Of a stretch of 64,000 nt of DNA, positions 42,667-52,413 are shown in pieces. A program made the position numbers and the translations under genes. This DNA comes from an uncultured Erythrobacter sp. (GTDB lineage Bacteria; Pseudomonadota; Alphaproteobacteria; Sphingomonadales; Sphingomonadaceae), in assembly GCA_947488085.1 (NCBI GenBank), contig CANKYI010000001.1:2055928-2119927 (forward strand). The letters are read 5' to 3'. A model generated the notes under the pieces. That model made no database searches, had not been told where the DNA came from, and saw nothing but the letters and a program-made list of their open reading frames with translations. Within the stretch, counting starts at the first letter, position 1. Every line of letters starts with the position of its first letter.

Positions 42667-43167
42667 TCACTCAGGCAGCTGGAATTCCACCAGATCACCC
42701 GGAGCAATGCCAAGCTGCTCTGAACGGCCACCGATAATCTCCAGCACAGCCAGCGCCGGACCATCCGACGACACACTCTCTTCGAGATAGGGCACGCCTG
42801 CTTCGATATTGGTGATGCGCATGTCTGGGCCGATAAAAATGATGTCGAGCGGCAATGCCGTGTTTTTCATCCAGAAACTGCGCAGCTGCGGCTCATAAGA
42901 GGGGAAAAGCATCGCCTCGTCATCGCCCATTTCGGTGCGGAACATCATGCCACGCGCTTGCGCTTCATTGGTGTCAGCAAGCTCAGTGACAAAGCTGTGA
43001 CGAGTGTCATCGCTCACAACGGTCACCTCAATGAGAGTGAGGCCCGAATCGGGATCAACCGCAGGAGCCGTGCTTTGTGCGGGCGCAGGAGGCGGGTCCT
43101 GCGTCGCAGCAGCGGGAGAACACGATGCGAGCATCAGCCCTGCCAATATTGCAACCATTCTCACCAT
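42667..43167 (-). CDS. DUF192 family lipoprotein
   Basis: 166 residues with a lipoprotein signal (LMLASC, Cys ~16). The DUF192 core is seen: ELADTNEAQARGMMFR, MLFPSYEPQLRSFWMKNTALPLDIIFI and the C-terminal VLEIIGGRSEQLGIAPGD. Periplasmic or outer-membrane anchored, function not established. Overlaps the recX end by 7 bases, so translated from the same message. Confidence 0.9.
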   Translation of the reverse strand: MVRMVAILAGLMLASCSPAAATQDPPPAPAQSTAPAVDPDSGLTLIEVTVVSDDTRHSFVTELADTNEAQARGMMFRTEMGDDEAMLFPSYEPQLRSFWMKNTALPLDIIFIGPDMRITNIEAGVPYLEESVSSDGPALAVLEIIGGRSEQLGIAPGDLVEFQLPE

Positions 43168-43871
43168 AAACCGCCTCCCTTACGTGGGTCTTGATCATCA
43201 TCTTCGGCTTCGCTCAGCCATTCCTCAATGGCATCCTCATTTATTGCATCAAGGATGAACCGAACATGCTCATAGCTGTGGCCTGCGCGCAGCATGGCTG
43301 CAACCTGCTTTTCCCGCTTTTTGTTGGCAGCCAGCCGGTCTTCGCCGCCATCATCCGCCTGATCTGTGCCGAAATCCCGGTCAAATGGCCCAAACCGCCG
43401 CTTTTTCGCAAGCAGCACTGCGGCACGTCGACTTTCCCCATCGCCCGGCGTGGCACCCTCGCGCACTTCCTCATCGACGCCCGCGGCCCAAAGCGCCTGT
43501 TCAACTCGCCGTGCACCATATCCACGCGCTGTCAGATCGCGCGATTTTGAGCGCGCATAGGCATCATCATCAATATAGCCCAGCTCAACAAATTGCGCCG
43601 CCAGACCCTTAACATCCAGATCGACAACACGCCCATCTGCATCCTCTGCGACACCGCGTTCACGGATTTTGCGCGCGAGGTATTGCTCCAGTTTGGCACC
43701 AGTGGTGGAAAACCGCGCGACATAGGAAAGCGCCAGATCACGCAGCAAAGTAGCATCGAGCGGACGTGACTTTTTCCCTTGTTTCCGGGTGCTTGGGCGT
43801 GTTTCATCGCTCGGGTCAGCGCCCTTGTTATTGCGTCCTTTCCATGACGTTTTGCTTTCTCTTGAAACCAT
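43161..43871 (-). CDS. recX: Regulatory protein RecX
   Basis: 236 residues. RecX repeats of three helices are recognisable (ALSYVARFSTTGAKLEQYLARKI, ELGYIDDDAYARSKSRDLTARGYGARRVEQAL, and a C-terminal HSYEHVRFILDAI). Modulates RecA filament activity. It is a little longer than usual owing to a basic N-terminal extension (~1-35) and an Asp-rich loop. No recA is next to it. Upstream gene of the run that continues into DUF192. Confidence 0.88.
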   Translation of the reverse strand: MVSRESKTSWKGRNNKGADPSDETRPSTRKQGKKSRPLDATLLRDLALSYVARFSTTGAKLEQYLARKIRERGVAEDADGRVVDLDVKGLAAQFVELGYIDDDAYARSKSRDLTARGYGARRVEQALWAAGVDEEVREGATPGDGESRRAAVLLAKKRRFGPFDRDFGTDQADDGGEDRLAANKKREKQVAAMLRAGHSYEHVRFILDAINEDAIEEWLSEAEDDDQDPRKGGGLW

Positions 43872-44002
43872 TTCGCCTTATTCGTGCCACAGTCCTTATC
43901 AAATGGGAAAAGTGGGACCGGTATGGACTATGTATCTTTACCGGTTGGGATTGGATAGAACGCGCGCCTGCGCACAGCAACTGACGGGTATCGTAACACA
44001 CT

Positions 44003-45757
44003 ATGACCGACGCCGACTTGAAGCCGACGCCGAGCGATTGCGACCTTCCGCGGATCCGTGCGGAGTTTGCGACCTTTAACGATGCGATCGACTATGCCGC
44101 TCGCAGTGAAAAGGGTCTGAACTTTCACGATATGCGCGGCAATCTGGACCGGGTCTATCCTTATTCAGAAATGCGCGATGATGCTATTGTGATGGCGTAT
44201 CGGCTGATCGCTGCGGGGATCAAGCCCGAGGACCGGGTCGCTTTGATCGCAGAGACTGGCCCCGATTTCGCCGCACTGTTTTGCGCCTGCGTCTATGCCG
44301 GTGCATGGCCAGTGCCGCTGCCGCTGCCCACAACCTTTGGCGGCAAGGACAGCTATATTGATCAACTTGCGGTGCAGCTCAAGAGCTCCGATCCAAAGAT
44401 CCTGATCTATCCCGAAGAGATCGCCGAAATGGCGATTGCCGCAGCTGAGAAACAGGGCTGCGCATCGGAAAGCTGGCAGGATTTTGGCACGCGCGAGGCA
44501 CCTGAATGCGCGCTGCCCGAGGTGGCGCCCGATGATATTTGCTATTTGCAATATTCCAGCGGCTCAACTCGCTTTCCAACCGGTGTGGCGGTGACGCACA
44601 AGGCGCTGCTCCACAATCTTTATGGCCATGCGGTATCGATGCAATTGGGCGAGAATGATCGCTGCATCAGCTGGCTGCCATGGTATCACGATATGGGGTT
44701 GGTCGGGTGTTTCCTGTCGCTGGTTGCCAATCAGTTTTCTGCCGACTTGCTCAAACCCGATGCCTTTGCGCGCAGGCCGCTTGCATGGCTCGATATGATT
44801 AGCCGCAATCCCGGCAACACCTGTTCGTATTCGCCGACTTTCGGATATGACATTTGCGCACGCCGTATCTCTAGCCAATCCAATGTGGCCGAGCGCTTTG
44901 ACCTGTCGCGCTGGCGCATCGCGGGCAATGGCGCGGATATGATTCGCCCGGACGTGATGCAAAGCTTCGTCAACGCGTTCGCGGATGCCGGGTTCAAGGC
45001 CAGCGCCTTTACCCCATCCTACGGCCTCGCCGAAGCTGTTCTGGCCGTGACTGTGATGCCGCCGGGTGAGGGGATCAGAGTCGAATTGGTCGAAGAAGAG
45101 CGCCTTTCGGGCACGCCACGCGATATCTCACGCCCTGCCCGTTACCGCGCCATCGTCAATTGCGGCAAGGCTCTGCCCGACATGGAAGTCTTGATCAGCG
45201 GAGAGGACGGCCACGCACGCAGCGACCACCAGATCGGTAAAGTCTGGTGCCGCGGGCCCAGCGTCATGCACTCCTATTTCCGCAACGAAGAGGCAACCGA
45301 AGACTGCCTCGTTCCCGGTGATGAACCTGGGAAAGGCGCTTGGCTCGATACGGGTGACATGGGCTACACCGCCGATGGCTATCTGTTCATTGTCGGGCGC
45401 GCGAAAGACATGATCATCATTAATGGCAAAAACCATTGGCCACAGGATATCGAATGGGCGGTCGAGCAACTGCCCGGCTTCAACCATGGCGATATCGCCG
45501 CATTTTCTGTGGAGACCGAAGCAGGCGAAGAAGCGCCTGCCGTGCTGGTCCACTGCCGCGTCTCTGATCCGGTTGAACGGGTCAAACTGCGCGAGCAAAT
45601 CTCTGACAAGGTGCGCTCTGTCACTGGTATGAGCTGCGTTGTCGAACTCGTCCCACCGCGCACTCTGCCGCGCACCAGCTCAGGCAAATTGAGCCGTGCA
45701 AAGGCGAAGAAGCTGTATCTGTCGGGTGAGATCGTTCCTTTGGAATTGGCGGCTTAA
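44003..45757 (+). CDS. Fatty acyl-AMP ligase (stand-alone)
   Basis: 584 residues of the ANL adenylating superfamily. FAAL-like features are SWLPWYHDMGLVG, GNGADMIRP, FTPSYGLAEAVLAV and TGDMGY; the A10 lysine is K562 in SSGKLSRAKAKK. The ATP P-loop at 184-195 reads YSSGSTRFPTGV where most members have TSGSTGxPKGV, so the usual Lys is Thr. FAALs activate fatty acids as acyl-AMP for loading on an acyl carrier protein. No ACP, PKS or NRPS gene is adjacent, so the acceptor is unknown. Single gene convergent with DUF389. Confidence 0.82.
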   Translation: MTDADLKPTPSDCDLPRIRAEFATFNDAIDYAARSEKGLNFHDMRGNLDRVYPYSEMRDDAIVMAYRLIAAGIKPEDRVALIAETGPDFAALFCACVYAGAWPVPLPLPTTFGGKDSYIDQLAVQLKSSDPKILIYPEEIAEMAIAAAEKQGCASESWQDFGTREAPECALPEVAPDDICYLQYSSGSTRFPTGVAVTHKALLHNLYGHAVSMQLGENDRCISWLPWYHDMGLVGCFLSLVANQFSADLLKPDAFARRPLAWLDMISRNPGNTCSYSPTFGYDICARRISSQSNVAERFDLSRWRIAGNGADMIRPDVMQSFVNAFADAGFKASAFTPSYGLAEAVLAVTVMPPGEGIRVELVEEERLSGTPRDISRPARYRAIVNCGKALPDMEVLISGEDGHARSDHQIGKVWCRGPSVMHSYFRNEEATEDCLVPGDEPGKGAWLDTGDMGYTADGYLFIVGRAKDMIIINGKNHWPQDIEWAVEQLPGFNHGDIAAFSVETEAGEEAPAVLVHCRVSDPVERVKLREQISDKVRSVTGMSCVVELVPPRTLPRTSSGKLSRAKAKKLYLSGEIVPLELAA

Positions 45758-45764
45758 GCCAGCC

Positions 45765-47330
45765 TCATTCACCACCCCATTCGGCCCTTAACGGCGCTGG
45801 ACCGGGTCGCACTTCTACGCCGACGCCGCGTCCTGCCAGCAGCTCTGCGGCCTGCGTCGCCTCGACCTCTGGACCGACCAGCGCAATCGGCAGGTCGACC
45901 CGTGCGGCGGCCCATTCGATCACCATCAACGCCTGCGCACCTTCGGGAGTGGGTCCATCTTCGCCAAAGGTGATGACCTGCGGTAATTCGCCGATGGGGG
46001 GCAGCAGCTCAATGGTCCATTCAGGCTCTGTCGCCGCAATCCGCGTCTCCAGCACTCGATATGCGGCCAGCGTCGCGCCATCCAGCCGTTCTGCGCGTAC
46101 GGTCGCGCGGCGGCGAGTGCGGTCGACCGTCACTGCATCCTCATCCACACCCGCGACCAGAGCCAATCGGGTGGCAAGCGAATTGGCGCGGGCGAGTTCA
46201 GCAGCCTCTTCATTGGCGCGAGCAGAAGACAGCTGCGCCTGCTCCGCCGCGCTCGCGCTGGTGCCGACCTGCAATTGATTGAGCGTCAGCTCAACCGGTT
46301 GACCCAGTCGCGTTTCGAGTGCGCGCTCAACCTCGACTTCGATATCAACCCGGGGTCTTGGCGTGTAAACGGTCGCATCGACCACAATGGGATCGGAGCG
46401 GAAATCAACATCAAATCGCGACAATTCGGAAGCTGGATCAAAGGCTTCCTCGATCTCGGCCCGGATGACCCGCTGCGAATTGGTTTGAAACGCGATCTGT
46501 TGCAGCGAGAATGCTAGCGGCACGGCCAGCGCCACAAACACTGCGAACACCGCGAGGTTTTGGAAACTTGACTGGCGCGCCGTCAAAGAGGTGCGAAAGC
46601 CATACAAACGCGCCATCGCCCATGCAGTAAGCGCGATGGTGATGAGGTTGGTAACGTAAAGCAGCAGTGAGCCAGAGAATACGGTCCAATTCCATGTCGC
46701 CAGGCCAAAGCCAATCGTCGCCAGCGGCGGCATCAAGGCGGTCGCGATGGCAACGCCCACAATCGTCCCCTCGCGCCCGCGGATCATTGCATAGGCACCG
46801 GCAAGCGCAGAAAAGAGCGCTACAAACAGGTCGAACAGGTTTGGTTGTGTGCGGGCGGCGATCTCCGGGGTTATTGTCTGGATCGGCGACAAATAGACCA
46901 AGCCCGCCGTCAATCCGATCGCGATGAGCGTGCCCCACGCCAGACTGCGCGCGGATTGCTTCAACCAATTGTAATCGCCAATCGCTAGCGCAAAGCCCAG
47001 TCCCATAATCGGGTCCATCAACGGCGACAGCAACATCGCCCCGATCACCACCGCTGGTGAGGATAGCAGCAGACCCAGCACCGCAATCCCGGCACTCATC
47101 GCGGTCATAAACAGGTATCGTTCAGACAAAGAGCACTCTGCGCGGCGCTTCTCAATCACTTCGAATTGCTCGACCGTGCCGATCACTTCGGTGCGCCACC
47201 ACCGACGCAAAGTCATCAATGCGCTGCCCAGCGACAGGCTGTCATCGCCCTCACCCGAGCCGCCCGATTGCGGCAGCGGGCTATAGCCAGAGCTGGATGG
47301 CGCGCGAGGCGGTTTTTCGGTTTCGTTCAC
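45765..47330 (-). CDS. DUF389 (TIGR00341-like) membrane protein
   Basis: 521 residues. A cytoplasmic N-terminus is followed by about six to seven transmembrane helices (~85-290) with the conserved GAMLLSPLMDPIMGLG segment, then a large soluble C-terminal half with a coiled-coil-like Ala/Glu stretch and OmpA-like tail features (VITFGEDGPTPEGA, ALVGPEVEATQAAELLAGRGV). Function in the family is unknown. Monocistronic, convergent with the FAAL gene. Confidence 0.85.
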   Translation of the reverse strand: MNETEKPPRAPSSSGYSPLPQSGGSGEGDDSLSLGSALMTLRRWWRTEVIGTVEQFEVIEKRRAECSLSERYLFMTAMSAGIAVLGLLLSSPAVVIGAMLLSPLMDPIMGLGFALAIGDYNWLKQSARSLAWGTLIAIGLTAGLVYLSPIQTITPEIAARTQPNLFDLFVALFSALAGAYAMIRGREGTIVGVAIATALMPPLATIGFGLATWNWTVFSGSLLLYVTNLITIALTAWAMARLYGFRTSLTARQSSFQNLAVFAVFVALAVPLAFSLQQIAFQTNSQRVIRAEIEEAFDPASELSRFDVDFRSDPIVVDATVYTPRPRVDIEVEVERALETRLGQPVELTLNQLQVGTSASAAEQAQLSSARANEEAAELARANSLATRLALVAGVDEDAVTVDRTRRRATVRAERLDGATLAAYRVLETRIAATEPEWTIELLPPIGELPQVITFGEDGPTPEGAQALMVIEWAAARVDLPIALVGPEVEATQAAELLAGRGVGVEVRPGPAPLRAEWGGE

Positions 47331-47529
47331 TTTGTGAAAAGTCCCTGATTTCGCTTACGCTTTAAAGCCTATCGCCAAAGAGGGAAAGCCACTGTTCGCA
47401 ATGCGTCAGATCGGCTAGCCTATGGTGAAACTTGAAACATGTGTTTTAGATCACTAATACAGTAGTGAAGGAATGCGCAGGGTGACGAACAACGATGCCC
47501 ATCGCGTTTGAGGGAGCAAGACTAGCCGT

Positions 47530-48762
47530 ATGAGCACTGAGATGACGCCAGAACCCAAAACTGCCACCGCGACCAAGACGGCGACAGCCTTTGAGTTGAC
47601 CCCGCCTGATCCCGTGCCGGCAGTTGCCGCTGAACAGGCCGCCGGGCTGGTGCCAGTGTCGGCTGAAGAGAAATCCAAGCTTGACGTCAAAGTCGATGCG
47701 TTTGTTACGGATCTGGTCTCAGTTGACGCGAATTCGCCTGCGTTTGGCGAAAAGGTCGATCAGATCACCCGTATGGGTCAGGAACAGATCCGCGCCGCGG
47801 CTGCCCATTCCAACCGCTTTCTAGACCGTCCGGTGCGCGCAATGGACGCTGATAGCAGTGTCGGAAGCGACCTCGCCGAATTGCGCCGCACGGTCGAAGA
47901 CCTCGATCCTGGGCGCAAGAGCAAGCTCCTCTCCCCACGAAAGCTGTTCGGCATCATTCCCTTTGGCAGCAAGCTCAAGAATTACTTCGACAGCTACACT
48001 TCTGCGCAGAGCCACATTCAGTCGATCCTCACCAGCCTTGAGGGCGGCAAGAAAGAGCTGATGCTCGACAATTCTGAAATCGACAATGAACGCGCCAAAT
48101 TGTGGGAGGCGATGGGCGAATTGGAACAGATGATCCATATCGCCAAAACGCTGGATGCGCGGCTGGAGGCGAAGGCCGTTGAGCTGGACAGCTCTGATCC
48201 AGAAAAGGCGAAGGCCATTCGCGAAAGCGCGCTGTTCTATGTGCGTCAACGAACACAGGATTTGCTGACCCAGATGGCGGTTTCGGTGCAGGGTTATCTC
48301 GCGCTGGACTTGGTGAAAAAGAACAATGTCGAGCTGGTCAAAGGCGTCGACCGCGCCAGCACGACGACCGTCGGTGCATTGCGCACGGCGGTGACCGTCG
48401 CGCAGGCGATGACCAATCAGAAATTGGTGTTGCAACAGATCACGTCGCTGAATGAAACGACGACGAACATCATCGATTCGACCAGCACCCTGTTGCGCGA
48501 ACAGACCGCGCAAATCCATGAACAGGCCGCATCCAGCACAATCCCGCTGGAGACGTTGCAACGCGCATTCCAGAATATTTATGACACGATGGATGAGGTC
48601 GACAGTTTCAAATTGCGCGCGCTCGACAGCATGAAACAGACCGTCAACGTGCTGACCGATGAGGTGGAGAAATCCAAAGGCTATATCGCGCGCGCCGAGG
48701 GGCAAGCGCAAGCTCAGGCCAAGGTCGCCTCTGACCCGTCGCTGTTGTCGCTGGATAGCTGA
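47530..48762 (+). CDS. TelA family toxic-anion-resistance protein
   Basis: 410 residues, largely helical and Ala/Glu-rich, with TelA features (KRKLFGIIPFGSKLKNYFDSYTSAQ-like segment near ~135-160, GVDRASTTTVGALRTAVTVAQA near ~275-295). Cytoplasmic or membrane-peripheral. TelA proteins were linked to tellurite resistance and more generally to envelope or stress response. Followed by an XpaC-like membrane protein 5 bases on, a pairing conserved across distant bacteria. Confidence 0.9.
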   Translation: MSTEMTPEPKTATATKTATAFELTPPDPVPAVAAEQAAGLVPVSAEEKSKLDVKVDAFVTDLVSVDANSPAFGEKVDQITRMGQEQIRAAAAHSNRFLDRPVRAMDADSSVGSDLAELRRTVEDLDPGRKSKLLSPRKLFGIIPFGSKLKNYFDSYTSAQSHIQSILTSLEGGKKELMLDNSEIDNERAKLWEAMGELEQMIHIAKTLDARLEAKAVELDSSDPEKAKAIRESALFYVRQRTQDLLTQMAVSVQGYLALDLVKKNNVELVKGVDRASTTTVGALRTAVTVAQAMTNQKLVLQQITSLNETTTNIIDSTSTLLREQTAQIHEQAASSTIPLETLQRAFQNIYDTMDEVDSFKLRALDSMKQTVNVLTDEVEKSKGYIARAEGQAQAQAKVASDPSLLSLDS

Positions 48763-48767
48763 TACTG

Positions 48768-49586
48768 ATGCCGGACAGCACACGCGACAGTGACCAGATT
48801 TTGGGCGCAGCGAAATCCTCGCTGATAACCCAACAACAAGGCGGCACCCATCGTCCCGCTGACAGCATCGGCAAAGGTTCCGCTGCGGCGAAGCGCAAGA
48901 ATTGGATCAATCGCGCGAAGTATTTTGCAGGCGCTGTCCTCACGATTTTGGTGACCGCTTCGATTGCCGGAATTGTGCTAAACGGCATTGGCTTTACCGG
49001 CGTGATGATGGTCGCGCTTGCGGTGATGGCGGCTGCGTTTGTCTTTACCAATTTTCCAAAGATAAAGACCCCCAAACGCGCGGATCTCAAGCTGGGTAAT
49101 CCGCAACAAATGGTCGCGCGCACCGAGCTTTGGCTAGAGGCGCAGCGTCCGCATTTGCCGGCTCCCGCTGCTGCGATCCTGGACAAACTCGGCACTCAGT
49201 TGGATGCGTTGGGCGCGCAATTGCAAACGATCGATGCAAACCATTCCGCCATGAGTGAAGTGCGCGAGCTTGTCGGTGAATACATCCCAGAGACGATCGA
49301 GAATTATCGCAAGATCCCCGAGCATCTGCGCAGCGAACAGCATGCAGGTGGCACCGCCGATGAACGTCTGACGACCAGCCTGACCAAGCTTTCAGGCGAA
49401 GTCGACCGAGTGACGCGGCGCTTGGCGGAAGGGGCTCTGGATGACCTGGCGGTCAAATCGCGCTATCTTGATTATCGCTATGGCGGTGACGAGTTGTTGG
49501 CGGACCTGACCGGCGATCCGGCGGATACTGGTGTGCCACTTCCTGATCTGTCGGCTGCTCTGAAACCTGAAAAGCAGCCGCGTTAG
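48768..49586 (+). CDS. XpaC-like (5-bromo-4-chloroindolyl phosphate hydrolysis family) membrane protein
   Basis: 272 residues: two transmembrane helices (~55-80 and ~82-97) after a polar N-terminus, then a helical cytoplasmic domain. The family name comes from a Bacillus protein; no phosphatase active site is visible, so the name should not be read as an activity. Genes of this family routinely sit with telA, as here, and probably act as its membrane partner. Confidence 0.75.
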   Translation: MPDSTRDSDQILGAAKSSLITQQQGGTHRPADSIGKGSAAAKRKNWINRAKYFAGAVLTILVTASIAGIVLNGIGFTGVMMVALAVMAAAFVFTNFPKIKTPKRADLKLGNPQQMVARTELWLEAQRPHLPAPAAAILDKLGTQLDALGAQLQTIDANHSAMSEVRELVGEYIPETIENYRKIPEHLRSEQHAGGTADERLTTSLTKLSGEVDRVTRRLAEGALDDLAVKSRYLDYRYGGDELLADLTGDPADTGVPLPDLSAALKPEKQPR

Positions 49587-49587
49587 A

Positions 49588-49890
49588 ATGCGCGTCTCGC
49601 TCCCCCATTCACTCGGCAAAGACGAAGTGCGTCGGCGCATGCATGAACACGGGCATGAGATCGCCAACTACTTTCCGCCGGGCATGGCGACGGTCGAAAA
49701 CACCTGGCCCCATGAAGACCGGATGAACCTCAACATTACCGCTGCAGGCCAACGGATCGAAGGCGGGATCAATATCGATGAAGACCATGTCATGATCGAG
49801 ATGGACCTGCCTCCAATGCTCAGCTTTTTGCGCGGCACATTGGAGCGTGCAGTGCGCAAGCATGGCGGGAGAATGCTCGAAAAGAGCTGA
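49588..49890 (+). CDS. Polyhydroxyalkanoic acid system family protein
   Basis: 100 residues. The start MRVSLPHSLGKDEVRRRM and the later GGINIDEDHVMIEMDLPPMLSF match the PHA_gran_rgn family, small proteins associated with polyhydroxyalkanoate granules or acting more broadly. It begins 1 base after the XpaC-like stop, so it is in the telA operon. No phaC, phaA or phaB gene lies in this window. Confidence 0.75.
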   Translation: MRVSLPHSLGKDEVRRRMHEHGHEIANYFPPGMATVENTWPHEDRMNLNITAAGQRIEGGINIDEDHVMIEMDLPPMLSFLRGTLERAVRKHGGRMLEKS

Positions 49891-50036
49891 TATTCGTCTT
49901 TCGTTACGTCCAAAACCGTCCAACTCTAGGTGTGATCGCGTAATTGATCGCCAGCCCCAGAGCACGTCATAGTGCAACGCCTGACCGGTGCCGTTTTGCA
50001 TCGTCGGCGCGATCCCTTGCAGCAAAGGCGGGCACT

Positions 50037-52403
50037 ATGAATTATCTGAGCCAAACGAGACGCGCGGCGGATGACGGGTTTCACGCAGCGAGCACGCCCG
50101 CAGTACCAAAACTGGTTCAGCCTTTCGGCGCGGTCATGGTCCTGGACGGAGCGGGAAGCGGTGAATGGACCATTGTCCGGTTGTCTGCGAATTGCGGCGA
50201 TGTTCTGGGCGTCGACCACCAAGACTTGGCGGGAAGCCGCGCCGGGGACCTGTTCGCGCCAGAGGCAATCCAGAAGATCGCCGAAGCTCTAAACCGACCA
50301 TATCAATCGGGTGTTGTGGAGCGAGTCATCAGCCTCCGCCTGTTGCCCAGTGGCGACCTGTTCGATTGTGCCATCCACATTGTGGATGCTCTCATCATTC
50401 TCGAATTCGAACCGCATATACCCGATAGTTTGAACCAGGGCCCGATGCACATAGCCCCCATCCTTACCCGGCTTTCAGCGATTGAGGATTGCGATGCCTT
50501 GTGTGATGAAATGCGGCGATCAGTGCGTGATCTTTTTGGCTATGATCACGTAACAATCCGCCGCTTTCCAGCACCACTACCGGTCTCTTACAATCGTGTT
50601 CACATGATCGCAGACCACAACGCTCAACCAGTGTCGATGGAACCTGAAAGTGGCGATCACATCGCTCGGCTCGATTTCACACGCGCCGATTTGCGGATCG
50701 TTGCACCCCAAGGCGGCCCAGGTGCAGAAGCTCGTGCGACGCTGGATATTGCGCTTGTGCGAGACGGTCAGGTTTGGGGCATGATCGGCTGCGCCCATGG
50801 CACAGCCCGCCTGATCTCCGCATCAGAACGCGCATTGGCAGAAACGTTGAGCCTGATGCTCTCAGCTATTCTGGACAAGGTTCTGATCCAGGCCGAGCAT
50901 CAGCGTCAATCGCGCGGCCAAGCGCTGCATCATGGGTTGATGCTGCGCCTCACTGGCGGCGTCTCGCTTGCGGCATCTCTCCCCACATTGAGCGATATTG
51001 TAGAAGAAGCCATAGCGCATGACGGGATGTCGATCCTGTTGGAAGGGGAGTATCAATGCATCGGCAATGCTCCCGATGAGACGCGGTTCGCGGCGCATGT
51101 GACCGCCTTTTCGGCGAAACCAACCTGCACCGCTTTCATTGACTCTATGACTGGGGCGTTGGTCGTGCCGATATCGCGCCATCCGCGCGATTATCTGGTT
51201 ATGTGGCGGCGTACTGGGATGCAGGCACAAGCATGGTCGGACGATGACGTGCTGTTAGCCGAGGGATTGCGCGTCACCTTGATCAAGGTTGTCTTACGCA
51301 TGACCGGCGAAATCGCGCGTGAGCGAAAACGGTCGCAGGAACAGCAGGAATTGTTGATCGCGGAACTCAACCACCGTGTGCGCAATATCCTCAACCTCAT
51401 CCGCAGCCTTGTTTCGCAGTCTCAAAAGGACGCACAAAGCGTAACAGCCTTTGCCAATATCATCGGTGGGCGCATCGCCGCCCTTTCCAGCGCACATGAT
51501 AATATCACCCGCGAAAACTGGGCTCCTGCGCCTTTGTCTGCGCTGTTTGAAACCGAGATGGCCGCCTATATCGGCGAAAACCAAGGGCGCTTTGTGTTTG
51601 TAGGCGGTGAGGTTTTGATCAAGCCTGAAGCCTATACGGTGCTGGCGTTGGTCGTGCATGAATTGGTGACGAACTCTGCCAAATATGGTGCGCTGTCCAA
51701 TGATCAGGGGCAGGTCCGCGTACGCGTGGTGCAGGGCCCGAGCGGCGACCTTACGATAGGGTGGCGCGAGTATGGCGGACCCGCGGTGAAGCCGCCGGCA
51801 CGGCGCGGCTTTGGCTCTACAATTATCGAGCGCTCAATCCCGTTTGAATTGAGCGGAGAGGCGCGGCTGGTGTTCAAACTGACCGGTGTCGAAGCGGATT
51901 TTCGTGTACCCACACGCTTTATCGAGTCGATATTGGCCGATCCGCTGATCTCTGGCCCGATTGCTCTTGGCAAGGAACGCAAGCGTCACAGCAACGCGCA
52001 TCCTGATGCCGTTTACGGCCCCAATATGGGTGAACCTGAACTGCCCGCAGCTCGATTGCCCGCACATGTTCTGGTGGTCGAAGACAGCATGATCATCGCC
52101 ATCGACACCGAGGAGAATCTGAAGCGTCTGGGTGTCCAATCGGTGAAAGTGGAAAGCAATGTCAGAGGCGCACTAAAGGCTATCGAGGAACAGCAGCCCG
52201 ACTTTGCGATCGTCGATTACAACCTTGGCAATGAAAACTCCGTACCCGTGACGCAGGCCCTTCAAGCGCGCGGCATCCGCTTTGTCCTCGCCACAGGGTA
52301 TTCAGAAGGGGCGAGCCAGTTTAGCGAGTTGGGCGCAGCCGCTTTATTGCGCAAACCCTATGGTCAGGGCGATATCAAAGCGATGTTGATCGCGCAGGAT
52401 TGA
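50037..52403 (+). CDS. Phytochrome-like HWE histidine kinase with receiver domain, chromophore site degenerate
   Basis: 788 residues from ATG 50037 (AAAGGCGGG upstream). Order of domains: PAS_2-like (~20-125, VPKLVQPFGAVMVLD), GAF-like (~140-285), PHY-like (~300-425, with VMWRRTGMQAQAW), HWE/HisKA_2 kinase (His446 in ELNHRVRNI, N-box VVHELVTNSAKYG) and receiver (~672-788, phosphoacceptor Asp727 in IVDYNLG). This is the bacteriophytochrome layout, but the N-terminal Cys, the PASDIP motif and the GAF His residues needed to hold biliverdin are absent. Either another ligand is sensed or it is light-independent. Single gene. Confidence 0.85.
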   Translation: MNYLSQTRRAADDGFHAASTPAVPKLVQPFGAVMVLDGAGSGEWTIVRLSANCGDVLGVDHQDLAGSRAGDLFAPEAIQKIAEALNRPYQSGVVERVISLRLLPSGDLFDCAIHIVDALIILEFEPHIPDSLNQGPMHIAPILTRLSAIEDCDALCDEMRRSVRDLFGYDHVTIRRFPAPLPVSYNRVHMIADHNAQPVSMEPESGDHIARLDFTRADLRIVAPQGGPGAEARATLDIALVRDGQVWGMIGCAHGTARLISASERALAETLSLMLSAILDKVLIQAEHQRQSRGQALHHGLMLRLTGGVSLAASLPTLSDIVEEAIAHDGMSILLEGEYQCIGNAPDETRFAAHVTAFSAKPTCTAFIDSMTGALVVPISRHPRDYLVMWRRTGMQAQAWSDDDVLLAEGLRVTLIKVVLRMTGEIARERKRSQEQQELLIAELNHRVRNILNLIRSLVSQSQKDAQSVTAFANIIGGRIAALSSAHDNITRENWAPAPLSALFETEMAAYIGENQGRFVFVGGEVLIKPEAYTVLALVVHELVTNSAKYGALSNDQGQVRVRVVQGPSGDLTIGWREYGGPAVKPPARRGFGSTIIERSIPFELSGEARLVFKLTGVEADFRVPTRFIESILADPLISGPIALGKERKRHSNAHPDAVYGPNMGEPELPAARLPAHVLVVEDSMIIAIDTEENLKRLGVQSVKVESNVRGALKAIEEQQPDFAIVDYNLGNENSVPVTQALQARGIRFVLATGYSEGASQFSELGAAALLRKPYGQGDIKAMLIAQD

Positions 52404-52413
52404 TCTCTCTGGT

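Noticed and set aside
47821..48783. A 320-codon minus-strand frame opposite telA
   Set aside because: It mirrors the TelA coding region; TelA has clear family sequence and operon context, and such long antisense frames are common in GC-rich DNA.
48768..49586. Reading the XpaC-like protein as a phosphatase
   Set aside because: The family name suggests it, but no phosphatase catalytic residues are visible; kept as a TelA-associated membrane protein.
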